Shown here one piece after another: positions 27,008-36,572 of a stretch of DNA of 64,000 nt. Numbering within the stretch: the first letter of the stretch is position 1; each line of letters begins with the position of its first letter. Origin of the DNA: Kitasatospora sp. MAA19 (lineage in GTDB: Bacteria > Actinomycetota > Actinomycetes > Streptomycetales > Streptomycetaceae); contig NZ_JARXYZ010000001.1 of NCBI RefSeq assembly GCF_029894125.1, positions 434,001 through 498,000 of the forward strand, read 5' to 3'. A model generated the notes under the pieces. That model was not told the origin of the DNA and searched no databases. It saw nothing but the letters and a program-made list of their open reading frames with translations. The position numbers and the translations under genes were made by a program.

Positions 27008-27931
27008 TCAGGCGCCGCGGGTGGGTGGGTTGGCCGGGGAGTATTCGGGATCGGTCCAGGTCAGCGGGGCGGCGTCGGCCAGTTCGAGGACGCCGGTGAC
27101 GGTCAGTTCGACCGTCCGCTCGGCGCCCGGGGCGGCCTGCCGGGCCTCGGCGGACCAGTCCGTCCGGGCCTCGCCGGTGACCAGGAGCGCCCCGCCGGTC
27201 TCCCAGTCGGGCAGCAGCAGCCCGGCGCGCGGGTCCAGCTCCAGGTTGCCGAGGGTCAGGAACATGCTGTTGCCCGGGTATTCGGGCCAGCGCAGCCGGT
27301 CCGGCGCCACCGCCTGCAGGAAGCCCGGGAAGCCGCCCCGGTGGGAGGCGTCCACGCTGCCGTCCGGGCCGGTGGTGGCGATGAAGAAGGTGTCCACGGT
27401 GGCCGCGGTCAGCCGCTGCAGGGTGGACAGCACCGGCCCGGCGGTGACCGCGCGCGGCGCCCCGGCGGCCGGGCGGTCCTGCGGGCTGCGGCGCTGGATG
27501 TACTTCGGGCAGTTCGAGATCACCTGCTCGGCGGCGACGTTCAGGCCGCCCCGGCCGTCCGGGGTGGAGCGGCCGTTGAGCCGCATCCGGCGGCGGCCGG
27601 CCGGATCCAGCGCGATGGTGCCGACCCGGGCCGGGCGGGCCAGCGCCTCGGCCAGCGGGTCGGCCTCGGCCGGGTGGGCGGCGACCGCCATGGTCCGCTC
27701 GTCCGGGGCCCGCAGGAAGCCGGCCGGGCCGGTCAGCTGGGTGGCCCAGACCCGGCCGTCCCGGTCGGCGGCGCCGACGACCAGCATCCGGCGCTCGGTG
27801 AGGAAGCGGGCGGCCACCGGCGGGACGGTGTCGCGGATCGACCGGCCGACGTGGTCGGCGCGCTCGCTCACCCCGGCCCGGGCCTGGGCGGCCCGCTCGC
27901 CGCGGTGGTAGGGCGTGCTGGTGGTGGTCAT
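27008..27931 (-). CDS. Pyridoxamine 5'-phosphate oxidase-family flavoprotein
   Basis: A 307-residue protein of the split-barrel FMN-binding superfamily. Recognisable parts are the first barrel strands ARFLTERRMLVVGAADRDGRVWA, a central NCPKYIQRR motif, and a second half FFIATTGPDGSVDASHRGGFPGFLQ followed by FLTLGNLELDPRAGLLLPDW. This double arrangement is typical of large actinobacterial FMN-dependent proteins rather than of true PdxH. The ATG at 27931 has GGGGGAG seven bases upstream. It follows the VOC gene by 18 bp and is surely co-transcribed; a redox or detoxification role is inferred. Confidence 0.85.
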   Translation of the reverse strand: MTTTSTPYHRGERAAQARAGVSERADHVGRSIRDTVPPVAARFLTERRMLVVGAADRDGRVWATQLTGPAGFLRAPDERTMAVAAHPAEADPLAEALARPARVGTIALDPAGRRRMRLNGRSTPDGRGGLNVAAEQVISNCPKYIQRRSPQDRPAAGAPRAVTAGPVLSTLQRLTAATVDTFFIATTGPDGSVDASHRGGFPGFLQAVAPDRLRWPEYPGNSMFLTLGNLELDPRAGLLLPDWETGGALLVTGEARTDWSAEARQAAPGAERTVELTVTGVLELADAAPLTWTDPEYSPANPPTRGA

Positions 27932-27949
27932 GGCCGGCTCCCCCAAGCC

Positions 27950-28420
27950 CTAGAAGAAGCCGCAGGTCGGGGCGTCGGCGGTGGGCGCGGCGGCGGTGGT
28001 CCCGGCCACGCCGGTGCGGGTGTAGATCTCCAGTCGGATGCCGTCCGGGTCGGTGAAGAAGATGCCGCCGGAGGCCGAGCCCTCGCTGTGCGGGACGACG
28101 CCGTCGTAGGCGAAGCCGGTGCCCAGCTCGCGCAGCAGCGACTCGGCGGTGCGGACCTCGTCGAGGCTCTCGACCTCGAAGGAGAGGTGGTGCAGGCCGG
28201 GGGTGGTGGTGGCGAAGGCGCCCTCGCTCTGCTGCCAGAGCGTCACCACCAGGCGGCCGTCCCGGCCGAGCAGGGCGAAACGGCGCTGCGGGTCGGTGCC
28301 CTGGTGGGTGACCTCCAGGCCGAACAGGGCGCGGTAGAAGTCGACCGAGCGGTCCAGGTCGGTGACGTTCAGGCCCACGTGGCCGGTCTGCAGGGTGTGG
28401 AGCAGGGTGGGGCCGGACAT
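27950..28420 (-). CDS. VOC superfamily (glyoxalase/extradiol dioxygenase-like) protein
   Basis: A 156-residue metal-binding protein with two beta-alpha-beta modules: HVGLNVTDLDRSVDFYRALFG (about 14-34) and LHHLSFEVESLDEVRTAESL with FFTDPDGIRLEIYTR near the end. The usual His, His and Glu ligands are present (His14, His in GLHHLSF, Glu in RLEIY). It is the first gene of a two-gene operon with the flavoprotein, behind a 13-bp inverted repeat. The substrate is unknown. Confidence 0.87.
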   Translation of the reverse strand: MSGPTLLHTLQTGHVGLNVTDLDRSVDFYRALFGLEVTHQGTDPQRRFALLGRDGRLVVTLWQQSEGAFATTTPGLHHLSFEVESLDEVRTAESLLRELGTGFAYDGVVPHSEGSASGGIFFTDPDGIRLEIYTRTGVAGTTAAAPTADAPTCGFF

Positions 28421-28462
28421 GCCTGATCACTCCCGGGGCTGGGGCGGCCGGCAAGGCCTCTG

Positions 28463-28494
28463 CCTAACCGGTACTCATGAAAGTACGGGTTAGG
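28463..28494 (-). promoter_or_regulatory. 13-bp inverted repeat in the VOC-flavoprotein promoter
   Basis: CCTAACCGGTACT (28463-28475) and AGTACGGGTTAGG (28482-28494) are complementary except for one base, around a 6-bp spacer. The inner GTACT-N6-AGTAC resembles sites of HxlR-type redox regulators. It lies 43 bp before the VOC start. No HxlR gene is adjacent. Confidence 0.65.
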
Positions 28495-28596
28495 TGATGA
28501 GGCGTCAACCGGCGTGGGGGCATGAAGGGGTTAGATCTGGGTGCGGGCAGGCGGAAGACCCGCCGGGCACGGAGCCCGACGGTTCGACGGGGACGG

Positions 28597-29610
28597 TTAC
28601 TGCCACTCCCAGCGGATGCCGATGTGGCCGGGCTGCTGGTCCGGCGCCAGCACGTGGGCGCTCGCGGAGGCGCCGATCCAGAGCTGTTCGCGGCGGTGGT
28701 CGACGTCCGCGCCCGGCTCGCGGTCGTAGCGCTCGCAGTGCGCCGGGACGGCCGCCGGGTCGAAGTGCACCTGGAGCACGTACTCGCGCACCGGGGAGGC
28801 GAAGCGGCGGCTGTACTCCATCGTCGGGCCGCCCGGCGGGATCTCCACCTCGTACTCGAAGACCGTGCTGTCGCCGAGTGCCAGCGGGCGGTCCAGCATC
28901 AGCTCGCCGACGGTCAGGCCGACCTCCGGGCGACGCCGGACCCGACCCAGCCGGCCGTGCCGCACCGAGGTGATCTCCGGGCAGCCGGTGGCCTCCTCGT
29001 CGGCCTTGTGCACGACCAGGCAGCGGCCGACGCCGCCGACGGTGGCGCGCACCACCTGGCGCATCCGCAGCAGGTTGCCGCGCCGCTCGGCGTCCACGTA
29101 GTACGAGTCGTGGATGCTCAGCCGTTCCAGCTCGCCCGGCGGCGGGGCGTCCAGCTCGGCGAAGATGTCCGCGATCTGCTGCTCGCCGGGCCAGACGTCC
29201 TCCAGCCCGAGGTGGCAGGTGTTCGCGGCGGCGGCCCAGCGGCCGCGCGGGCGCGGGGGGCCGAGCAGTGAGGTGAGCGCGCTGTGCGGCAGCCCGAGCA
29301 GCTCCTCCAGCAGGTGGACGGCGCGCAGCGAGCTGGCCCGCTCGGGCTGGCTGCGTCCGCGTCTCCAGTAACTCAGCGTCGTGACACTGACCCTGACGCC
29401 ACGTTGGGTGAGCGCGGCCCTGATCCGGTCCAGGCTGAGGCCGCTGGCCTCGATGGCCACATGCAGGGTCTCCGCGAAGCCGCCCGTGGCGGCGGGCCGC
29501 CCGGCGGGCGGGGGCGCCGGCGCCGGTGCGGGTACGGACGGGCCGGGGTGCTCCGGGCGCAGCCCGACCAACCGGAGCCGCGCGGAGTCCTGAGGCTGCT
29601 GTGCGGCCAT
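28597..29610 (-). CDS. XRE-type helix-turn-helix transcriptional regulator
   Basis: A 337-residue protein. After a Pro/Ala-rich head, an HTH (about 50-110) reads LDRIRAALTQRGVRVSVTTLSYWRRG with a following SSLRAVHLLEELL. The C-terminal two thirds have no named domain but are rich in conserved-looking strands and end in GIRWEW. The ATG at 29610 follows GGGGAGGG. The pattern resembles Streptomyces regulators with a large C-terminal sensing domain; its target is unknown. It is separated from the VOC operon by 176 bp. Confidence 0.75.
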   Translation of the reverse strand: MAAQQPQDSARLRLVGLRPEHPGPSVPAPAPAPPPAGRPAATGGFAETLHVAIEASGLSLDRIRAALTQRGVRVSVTTLSYWRRGRSQPERASSLRAVHLLEELLGLPHSALTSLLGPPRPRGRWAAAANTCHLGLEDVWPGEQQIADIFAELDAPPPGELERLSIHDSYYVDAERRGNLLRMRQVVRATVGGVGRCLVVHKADEEATGCPEITSVRHGRLGRVRRRPEVGLTVGELMLDRPLALGDSTVFEYEVEIPPGGPTMEYSRRFASPVREYVLQVHFDPAAVPAHCERYDREPGADVDHRREQLWIGASASAHVLAPDQQPGHIGIRWEWQ

Positions 29611-29833
29611 GCGGTAACCCTCCCCACCACGTGAGTCCGGTGGGAGCGGGGCGGTGTCGAGGCCCGCCACCGACGGCTTCACCGAGCTTTGGGGAACCCT
29701 ATGCACGGTCGAGAGGCTACGTCATCAGGCGTGCGTATGACAGTGGTCACGGCAGGTGAACCGCAAGGTTATTGATCTTGAAACAGTGTGGAAACACGCG
29801 CTCCCGCCGCCGGCGCGGCGGGACGGACGCACA

Positions 29834-29869
29834 CCGCCGGGGCGGGCCGTGTCGGCGCCGCCCCGGCGG
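29834..29869 (-). terminator. Terminator of the S53 protease gene
   Basis: A 12-bp perfect stem (29834-29845 with 29858-29869) with an inner GCCG/CGGC extension starts 28 bp beyond the stop. A second 8-bp hairpin lies at 29803-29822. Confidence 0.75.
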
Positions 29870-29896
29870 GGGTCAGGTGGTGCTACCGGCTCGTGG

Positions 29897-32041
29897 TCAG
29901 TTGACGTTCAGCGCGACGTCGTCGATCACGAAGCTGGTCTGGTTGGAGCCGTCCTCGGTGCCGGTGAACTTGATGGTCACCGTCTGGCCGGCGAAGGAGG
30001 AGAGGTCCAGGGTGCGCTGCACGTAGCCGGCCGCGGCGTTCACGTTGGAGTACGTCGCCAGCGTGGTGCTGTTGGCCTGGACGGTCAGCTTGTCGTACGC
30101 GGTGGAGCCGGTCTCCGCGGTGTCGATGTGCAGCCAGAAGGTCAGGCTGGCGGACTTGCAGCCGGTCGGGATCGAGACGGTCTGCGACATGGTGTCGGTG
30201 TGGGCGCTGCCGTAGCCGTCCATCCAGGCCTTCCAGCTGCCCGAGTGGGCTGGCTGCGAGGAGCCGTTGTCGACGACGCCGCTGGAGGCCGTCCACGGGG
30301 CCGCGCTGCCGGTCTCGAAGCCGCCGTTGCCGACCAGCTGGGCCGCGGTGCAGCCGCCGGGCGGCGGGGTGGTGCCGCCGCCGAGCAGGGCGGTGGTCAG
30401 GCCGTCGGCGATCGGGGAGCCCCAGCCGGTGACCTGGTCGTAGCCCGCCTTGGCCGGGAAGTCCTGGTTGGACCCGCTGGTCACGTCGTGGAAGGCGCCG
30501 GCGGAGCCGCTGCCGTTCGCGACCGAGTACAGTCGGGGGCTCGCCTCGCCCAGGACCGGCTGGGAGGCCGCCTTGGCCTTCTGGTTGAACTGGGCCGCGT
30601 AGCCGGACCACAGCGGCGCGGCCGCGCTGGTGCCGCCGTAGACGTTCCAGGAGCCGCCCGTGTAGATCGCGAAGCCGCTCGCCGGGTCGGCGTTGGAGGA
30701 GACGTCGGGGACGGTGCGCATGGTGCCGCTGACCCCGGTGCCGGTCTGCCAGCTCGGCTTGCTGAACACGGTGGAGACGCCGCCGCCGGCGGTGCTCCAG
30801 GCGCTCTCCGAGGAGTAGGAGGTGCCGGACACCTTGAGGTTGGTGCCGCCGACACCGGTCTGGTGCGGGCTGGACGCCGGGAAGTCGACCGCCTTGACCG
30901 ACGAGCCGCTGGTGGAGCGGGTGCAGTCGCGCGAGCCGTCGTCACCGGAGGCCGAGAAGATCGAGATGCCCTGGGCGGCGGCCTGCTTGAAGGCGTTGTC
31001 GACCGCCGTCATCGAGGCGGCGGTGGTGTCCGGCTCGCAGGAGCCCCACGAGATCGAGACGACCGAGACCTTGTTGTCGGCCACGATCTTGTTGGCCATG
31101 TCGATCTCGCCCTGGTCGCTGTTGGGCGCCTCGTAGACCAGCTGGGTGGCCTTCGGCGCCGCGCCGCGGACGATCTCGCTGTCCAGCTCGACCTCGCCCT
31201 GGCCCTGGCCGGGGGCGGAGTCGTAGTTGGCGCCGTCCACCGAGACCGTGGAGACCGCCGGGCCGCTCAGGCCGTACTGCGAGTCGTAGGTGGTCAGGTT
31301 GGCGGACTGGTAGCCGTCGAACTCCCAGAGGGCGACCGTCACGCCGGTGCCGTCGGCGCCGGTCTTGTTCAGGTTGTAGGCGCCGTCGTACTGCGACGGG
31401 CCGAAGCCGCTCGGGGTGGCGGAGGCCGCGTTCGGGGTGATCGAGTTCGGCTTGGCCAGGCGGTTCTTGCGCACCGCGTGGTTGTCCAGGCCGCTCACGC
31501 CCTGGACGATGCCGGCCAGGTCGGACGGGATCGAGGCGGCGGCGTCGTTGGCGAAGAAGGCCCGCTGCAGCTGCGGGTCGACGTAGGCGCTCTCGTGGGT
31601 GCCGAAGGCCTGCGAGACCTGCGCGGTGGTGCCGTGGGCGCTCACCACCTGGCGGTTGGCGCTCACCTCGGTGACGGTCAGGCCCTGGGCGGCCAGGTAG
31701 GCCTTGACCTGGTCGACGGAGGCCTGGGACGGCCCGAACTGGGCGGTGAACTGCTCCGGCGTCAGGTACTTGCCGAACTCCGGCGTGCCGGGCGTGGTGA
31801 CCGCGGTGAGGAAGCGGTCCAGGGCGTCGGTGTTGCGCAGCTTCAGGCTGACGGCCACCGAGATCTGCTGCTCGGCCGGGACGTCACCCTTCTTCTCCGA
31901 GTGGGCCACCGCCGGGTTGACGGTGTTCGGGAGCGCGACGCGGGGTGCGGGGGCGGCCTGCGCGGTGGAGACGCCGAGCGAGACGGCGGTCAGGGGCAGT
32001 ACGGCTATCGCCGCGGCGAGGGCAAGAGAGCGGGGGCGCAA
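29897..32041 (-). CDS. Secreted S53 family (sedolisin/kumamolisin-type) protease with C-terminal beta domain
   Basis: Acid-acting serine-carboxyl protease, 714 residues. A signal peptide (about 1-30: [18 protein letters not shown], cleaved after AQA-A) precedes an activation prodomain (about 55-200) and the S53 catalytic domain (about 215-560). The Glu/Asp pair is in [10 protein letters not shown], the oxyanion Asp in [10 protein letters not shown] and the nucleophile Ser in [23 protein letters not shown] is the calcium end motif. A Cys-bounded jelly-roll module (about 575-714) follows. The TTG at 32041 was chosen because AAGAGGAGG lies five bases upstream and the product then begins with the signal peptide. 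Confidence 0.9.
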   Translation of the reverse strand: MRPRSLALAAAIAVLPLTAVSLGVSTAQAAPAPRVALPNTVNPAVAHSEKKGDVPAEQQISVAVSLKLRNTDALDRFLTAVTTPGTPEFGKYLTPEQFTAQFGPSQASVDQVKAYLAAQGLTVTEVSANRQVVSAHGTTAQVSQAFGTHESAYVDPQLQRAFFANDAAASIPSDLAGIVQGVSGLDNHAVRKNRLAKPNSITPNAASATPSGFGPSQYDGAYNLNKTGADGTGVTVALWEFDGYQSANLTTYDSQYGLSGPAVSTVSVDGANYDSAPGQGQGEVELDSEIVRGAAPKATQLVYEAPNSDQGEIDMANKIVADNKVSVVSISWGSCEPDTTAASMTAVDNAFKQAAAQGISIFSASGDDGSRDCTRSTSGSSVKAVDFPASSPHQTGVGGTNLKVSGTSYSSESAWSTAGGGVSTVFSKPSWQTGTGVSGTMRTVPDVSSNADPASGFAIYTGGSWNVYGGTSAAAPLWSGYAAQFNQKAKAASQPVLGEASPRLYSVANGSGSAGAFHDVTSGSNQDFPAKAGYDQVTGWGSPIADGLTTALLGGGTTPPPGGCTAAQLVGNGGFETGSAAPWTASSGVVDNGSSQPAHSGSWKAWMDGYGSAHTDTMSQTVSIPTGCKSASLTFWLHIDTAETGSTAYDKLTVQANSTTLATYSNVNAAAGYVQRTLDLSSFAGQTVTIKFTGTEDGSNQTSFVIDDVALNVN

Positions 32042-32297
32042 CGGATCCTCCTCTTGGCCGGCTGTGGGGGCCGGCAAGGGGCCAGGCGTTCCGGGGTCGA
32101 GAACGCTGGCTAGAACATGACAGAACCGGTAACGGAAGTGGTTCATGGTCAAGCAATTCGTTGCTAAAAAACAGTCAACTGTGGACGCCTGGAAATGCGG
32201 CTGTTCCATACAGTGAATGGCCGGAATTCCGGAACCGGTCCATACCAATGGGGGCAGGAGGGGCGGACGTAGAATCGGCTGGAGCCGAGGGAGAACG

Positions 32298-32864
32298 ATG
32301 ACTGACGTGATGGCGGACCCGAGGGACCCCCGACCTCTGATCGGTGAGCCGCTGGCGCTCGACCTGCTGAACACGCGGTGGTCCGGCACGCCCGTCAACG
32401 ACCTGCTGGCCGCACCGGACGGGTACGAGATCTGGCTCTCCTCGGCCGGCCTCGCCGACCGCTGCCGGGTGGCCGATTCGGGGCTCGCGGCCCTGCGGGA
32501 GGCCCGTGAGACGCTCGCCGGCGCGGTCCAGGACCTCGACACCACCGGCGAGTTGGGGCCGGAGGCGGTGGCCGGGCTGAACGGCGTGCTGCGGCACGGG
32601 CGGCTGCGGCGGGAACTCGGCGGGCAGGGGCCGACCGAGCACGTCGAGGTGGACCGGGCGGAGTGGCTCGCGGCCTGGCTGGCGGTGGACGACTTCCTCG
32701 ACCTGCTCGACCAGGGGGCGCACCGGATCAAGCAGTGCGCGCACGAGGCGTGCATTCTGCACTTCTTCGACACGTCGCAGAACGGGCGGCGCCGATGGTG
32801 CCGGATGGCGGTGTGCGGGAATCGGGCGAAGGCGGCGCGGCACTATGGGAAGGGCCGGGCCTGA
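32298..32864 (+). CDS. CGNR zinc-finger protein (ABATE domain), putative regulator
   Basis: A 188-residue protein. The N-terminal ABATE region starts [15 protein letters not shown]; the C-terminal CGNR finger reads [20 protein letters not shown] and [16 protein letters not shown], with four Cys placed to bind zinc. Members are thought to be stress-related transcription factors. The ATG at 32298 follows AGGGAG. It is divergent from the S53 protease across a 256-bp AT-richer region. Confidence 0.88.
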   Translation: MTDVMADPRDPRPLIGEPLALDLLNTRWSGTPVNDLLAAPDGYEIWLSSAGLADRCRVADSGLAALREARETLAGAVQDLDTTGELGPEAVAGLNGVLRHGRLRRELGGQGPTEHVEVDRAEWLAAWLAVDDFLDLLDQGAHRIKQCAHEACILHFFDTSQNGRRRWCRMAVCGNRAKAARHYGKGRA

Positions 32865-32882
32865 CCGACGGCCCGGCGGCGG

Positions 32883-32916
32883 GTCGGCGGGTGCGGGGAT
32901 CGCCGCACCCGCCGAC
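32883..32916. terminator. Bidirectional terminator, 14-bp perfect stem
   Basis: Arms 32883-32896 and 32903-32916 pair perfectly around a 6-base loop, between the convergent CGNR and FAD-hydroxylase genes. Confidence 0.85.
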
Positions 32917-32922
32917 GCCGGG

Positions 32923-34413
32923 TCAGGCCGGGGCGCCGAGCCAGCTGGTGAGGGCGGCGCGCAGCTCGCCCTGGCCGGGGTCGACGGCGGCCCAGGCGGC
33001 GTAGCCGTCCGGGCGGATCAGCAGGACGGTGTCGCGCAGCTTGCCGTGCGGGTCGGCCGGGGCGGCGGTGACCATGCGGTCCGCCCAGGGCTCGGCGGCG
33101 GCCAGTTCGTCGTTGCTGACCAGCACGAACCGCCCGGCGCGCAGCGCCTGGTAGAGCCGCTCGGGGGCGGCCGGGGCGCCCTCGACGGGCTTGCGCAGGG
33201 CCGTCAGCCGCAGGTCCGGGACGCGCTTGCCGACCTGCGGGTGGGCGTCCTTCGGGGCCGGGTAGGCGATGCCGATCCCGGAGATCATCCGGGCGCCGCG
33301 TTCGGTGACCAGGTCGAGGTGGCCGCCGATCGTGGTGAGCGCCCCGCGCAGGGCGCGGGTGGGCGCGGACTCGGCGAGCGCGAGCCGGATCAGTGCGCCG
33401 GAGGTGCGCAGAACCGTCCGGCCGACCGGGTGCCGCTCGCTCTGGTAGGTGTCGAGCAGGGCGTCGGTGGCGTGGCCCTGGAGGGCGGCGACGAGCTTCC
33501 AGGACAGGTTGGCGGCGTCCTGGAGGCCGGTGTTCATGCCCTGGCCGCCGGCCGGCGAGTGGCAGTGGGCGGCGTCGCCGGCCAGGAAGACCCGGCCGGA
33601 GCGGTAGTTGGGGGCCTGGCGTTCGTCGCTGTGGAAGGTGGAGCTCCAGCGGACGTCGTGCAGGCCGAGGTCCTCGCCGAGGGCGGCCCGGGCGATGGCG
33701 GCGAGGCGCTCCGGCGAGGGGCTGGTGCCGTCCGGCTGCCGCTCGGCGCGGTCCCAGGCGATGAGGCGGTACCAGCCGTCGCCGAAGGGGGCGAGGAAGG
33801 CGAAGCCGGCCTCGTTGGCGCCGACGGTGATGGCGTCGGCGGGCTCGCGCTCCAGCCGGACGTCGGCGAGCATCACGGAGTCGACCACGGACTCGCCGGG
33901 GAAGGGGATGCCGAGCAGGTCCCGCACGGTGGAGTGGACGCCGTCGGTGCCGACCGCGTACCGGGCGTGGTGGCTGCCCCCGTCGCGGGTCTCCAGCGTG
34001 ACGCCCTCGGCGTCCTGGCGCAGGGCGGTGACCTCGGCGCCGCGCAGGATGGTCGCGCCGGCCTTCTCGGCGCGTTCCTGGAGCAGCCGTTCGACGTGGT
34101 ACTGCGGGGTGACCAGGACGAACGGGAAGCGGGTGGGCAGCGAGCCGAGGTCCACGCCGAAGCGGTTGAACATCTTCAGGCTGGTGAGCGGGCGGCCGGT
34201 GGCGATCAGGTCGTCGGCGAGGCCGCGGGCGTCCAGCAGCTCCAGGCTGCGGGCGTGCACGGCGAACGCCCGGGTGAGGTTGGACTCGGCGGCGCGCTTC
34301 TCCAGGACGGTGACGCCGACCCCGGCCGCGGCGAGATCGCCGGCCAGTAGCAGTCCGGTCGGTCCGGCACCGACGATCAGGACGTCGGTGGCGGTCGTCG
34401 GCTTCGCGGTCAT
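32923..34413 (-). CDS. FAD-dependent aromatic hydroxylase (PheA/TfdB type)
   Basis: A 496-residue NAD(P)H-dependent flavin monooxygenase. An N-terminal dinucleotide motif VLIVGAGPTGLLLAGDL (about 10-27) is followed by a central DG motif (YAVGTDGVHSTVR), the FAD-contacting GDAAHCHSPAGGQGMNTG (about 295-312), and a C-terminal thioredoxin-like domain with LIRPDGYAAW. Such enzymes hydroxylate phenols or polyketides. GGGAGC lies upstream of the ATG. It is a single gene, 260 bp from paaN on the same strand; a role in aromatic catabolism is possible but not shown. Confidence 0.88.
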   Translation of the reverse strand: MTAKPTTATDVLIVGAGPTGLLLAGDLAAAGVGVTVLEKRAAESNLTRAFAVHARSLELLDARGLADDLIATGRPLTSLKMFNRFGVDLGSLPTRFPFVLVTPQYHVERLLQERAEKAGATILRGAEVTALRQDAEGVTLETRDGGSHHARYAVGTDGVHSTVRDLLGIPFPGESVVDSVMLADVRLEREPADAITVGANEAGFAFLAPFGDGWYRLIAWDRAERQPDGTSPSPERLAAIARAALGEDLGLHDVRWSSTFHSDERQAPNYRSGRVFLAGDAAHCHSPAGGQGMNTGLQDAANLSWKLVAALQGHATDALLDTYQSERHPVGRTVLRTSGALIRLALAESAPTRALRGALTTIGGHLDLVTERGARMISGIGIAYPAPKDAHPQVGKRVPDLRLTALRKPVEGAPAAPERLYQALRAGRFVLVSNDELAAAEPWADRMVTAAPADPHGKLRDTVLLIRPDGYAAWAAVDPGQGELRAALTSWLGAPA

Positions 34414-34499
34414 GTGTCAGCTCCCGGTGTTCGGAGGGCGGTTGGACGCCGTTTCCCGGCGTTCTCCCAGACTCCATCATCGCGGGCGTGCCGGAAGCT

Positions 34500-34601
34500 G
34501 TGAACCGCCGGGCCCCGGGACGGGCGATCACCGGACGCGGGGGCCGTGAACCGCCGGGCCCCGGGACGGGCGATCACCGGGCGCGGGGGCCGTGAACCGC
34601 C
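34500..34601. repeat. 46-bp terminator-like unit repeated in tandem
   Basis: Two nearly identical 46-bp copies (34500-34545 and 34546-34591) begin GTGAACCGCC and contain GGGCCCCGGGACGGGCGA. A third, diverged copy from 34592 carries the working hairpin at 34602-34632. Confidence 0.85.
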
Positions 34602-34632
34602 GGGCCCCGGCGACGGGTGATCGCCGGGGCCC
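34602..34632 (-). terminator. Terminator of paaN
   Basis: A 12-bp perfect stem (34602-34613 with 34621-34632) and 7-base loop, 42 bp beyond the paaN stop, formed by the third copy of the 46-bp repeat. Confidence 0.75.
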
Positions 34633-34673
34633 GGGGTGGACGAGCGGAGGGTCAGGGGTGGACGGGCGGGGGC

Positions 34674-36374
34674 TCAGCCGTGGCGGCGGACCTCCACGGT
34701 GCGGAACCGGTTGGCGACGAACGCGCCGTCGCAGTAGGCCGAGTTGGCGGCCGGGTTGGCGCCGGTGCCGTGCAGGTCGGAGAAGGCGGCGGTCTGGTTG
34801 GGGTAGACGCCGCCGGTCAGGTTGAGCGACAGGGAGACGCCGGCGTCCAGCGCGGCCTCGACCAGCAGGGCCTCCACCTCGGGCGAGGTGGTGTAGCCGG
34901 AGGCCGTCATGGCGCCCTTGTCGCGGACCGTGGTGCGCAGCAATTCGACGGCGGCGGGGGTGGATTCGACGGCGACGGCGAAGGAGACCGGGCCGAAGCA
35001 CTCGGTGCGGAAGACCGCGCGGTCGTCCGGCTTGTCGGCGTCCAGCTTGACCAGCGCGGGGGTGCGGACGGTCGCGCCGGGGAAGTCCGGGGAGGTCACC
35101 GCTCGCGGGGCGAGGGCGAGTTCGCCGTACTCGCCGCCGGCCGCGGCGGCCGAGCGCTGCAGCACGCCCGGGTTGACCACGGCGCCGAGGATGCCCGCGG
35201 CGCGGGCGTCGTCGGAGAGCAGGCCGTCGATGGCGGCGGCGAGGTCGGCGACCACCTCGTCGTAGGACTTGTCGCCCTGGTCGGTGGTGATGCCGCCGCG
35301 CGGGATCAGCAGGTTCTGCGGGGTGGTGCACATCTGGCCGCTGTAGAGCGAGAGGGCGAAGGCCAGGTTGCCGAGCATGCCCTTGTAGTCGTCGGTGGAG
35401 TCGATGACCACCGCGTTGACGCCGGCCTTCTCGGTGTAGACCTGGGCCTGCCGCGCGTGCTCCTCCAGCCAGTCGCCGAAGGCGGTGGAGCCGGTGTAGT
35501 CGATCAGCCGGATCTCGGGGCGGACGGCGAGGGTCTGGGCGACGGTACCGCCCTCGTGCTCGACGGCCAGGCAGACCACGTTGGGGTCGTAGCCGGCCTC
35601 GGCGAGCACCTCGCGGGCGATCCGGACGGTCAGCGCGAGCGGCAGGACGGCGCGCGGGTGCGGCTTGACCAGCACCGGGTTGCCGGTGGCCAGCGAGGCG
35701 AACAGGCCGGGGTAGCCGTTCCAGGTGGGGAAGGTGTTGCAGCCGACCAGCAGCGCCAGGCCGCGCGGGACGACGGTGAATTCCTTGGTCATCACCAGCG
35801 GCTCGCGCTTGCCCTGGGGCTTGGTCCAGCCGGCCCGGCGGGGCAGCCGGGTCTGCTCGGCGTAGGCGTAGGCGACGGCCTCCAGCCCGCGGTCCTGGGC
35901 GTGCGGGCCGCCGGCCTGGAAGGCCATGCCGTAGGCCTGGCCGGTGGTGTGCATGACGGCCTGGGCGAACGCGTGGGAACGGGCGTTGATCCGGTGCAGG
36001 ATCTCCACGCAGACGGCGGCGCGCTCCAGCGGGGTGGCGGCGGCCCAGCCGGGCCGGGCGGCGCCGAGCGCGGCGATCAGCGCGTCCGGCTCGGCGTGCG
36101 GGTAGCCGATGCCCAGCTCGATGCCGTACGGGGAGGCCTCGCCGCCGACCAGGTCGCCGTCGGCGGGGTGGCCGTCGAGGGTGAACGGCTTGCCGAGCAG
36201 GGCGTCGAAGGCGGCCTTGCCGTCCGTGGGGCCGCTCTCGCCGTACGCCTTCGGGAACTCGGGGTAGGGCGACCAGTAGTCGCGCTTGGCGGCGGCGTCG
36301 AGGGCGGCGTCCAGGGTGGCCTGGTGGCGCTCGACCAGCTCGCTGACGAGGGGGTGGGTGACCGCTGCGGACAT
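34674..36374 (-). CDS. paaN: Phenylacetic acid degradation protein PaaN (aldehyde dehydrogenase)
   Basis: A 566-residue aldehyde dehydrogenase-fold enzyme of phenylacetate catabolism, thought to oxidise the ring-opened semialdehyde. Visible motifs are TYPE-specific LVGCNTFPTWNGYPGLFASL, the cofactor region NPVLVKPHPRAVLPLAL, YTGSTAFGDWLE, and the catalytic Cys in SGQMCTTPQN; TECFGPVSFAV is typical of the family. GAGGAGC lies eight bases before the ATG. Its promoter contains an ACCGAACGATCGGT palindrome. No other paa genes are in the window. Confidence 0.92.
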   Translation of the reverse strand: MSAAVTHPLVSELVERHQATLDAALDAAAKRDYWSPYPEFPKAYGESGPTDGKAAFDALLGKPFTLDGHPADGDLVGGEASPYGIELGIGYPHAEPDALIAALGAARPGWAAATPLERAAVCVEILHRINARSHAFAQAVMHTTGQAYGMAFQAGGPHAQDRGLEAVAYAYAEQTRLPRRAGWTKPQGKREPLVMTKEFTVVPRGLALLVGCNTFPTWNGYPGLFASLATGNPVLVKPHPRAVLPLALTVRIAREVLAEAGYDPNVVCLAVEHEGGTVAQTLAVRPEIRLIDYTGSTAFGDWLEEHARQAQVYTEKAGVNAVVIDSTDDYKGMLGNLAFALSLYSGQMCTTPQNLLIPRGGITTDQGDKSYDEVVADLAAAIDGLLSDDARAAGILGAVVNPGVLQRSAAAAGGEYGELALAPRAVTSPDFPGATVRTPALVKLDADKPDDRAVFRTECFGPVSFAVAVESTPAAVELLRTTVRDKGAMTASGYTTSPEVEALLVEAALDAGVSLSLNLTGGVYPNQTAAFSDLHGTGANPAANSAYCDGAFVANRFRTVEVRRHG

Positions 36375-36417
36375 CTGTGCGCTCCTCAGGAGGGAGGACG
36401 GGACACGTCACAGAGTA

Positions 36418-36434
36418 ACCGAACGATCGGTCGG
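36418..36434 (-). promoter_or_regulatory. TetR-type operator in the paaN promoter
   Basis: ACCGAACGATCGGT (36418-36431), with the wider palindrome CCGAACGATCGGTCGG, is centred about 50 bp before the paaN ATG. It matches the site at 39218-39231 at 13 of 14 positions and resembles PaaR-type boxes. Confidence 0.6.
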
Positions 36435-36521
36435 CTCACGAGGGTGTGGGGGACGGAATCCGGGAGAACGTGCGGGGCGGAATTCGGGAAAGCGCGTGGG
36501 ACGGGATCCGGGAAAGCACGC

Positions 36522-36550
36522 GGGGGCGCGTCCGTGGTGGACGCGCCCCC
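36522..36550 (-). terminator. Terminator of the mannosyltransferase gene
   Basis: A 12-bp perfect stem (36522-36533 with 36539-36550) with a GTGGT loop, 23 bp beyond the stop. Beside it (about 36450-36521) lie three degenerate ~25-bp repeats of the type CGGAATCCGGGA. Confidence 0.8.
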
Positions 36551-36572
36551 GGGGGGCCGGTTCGGGCCGGGT

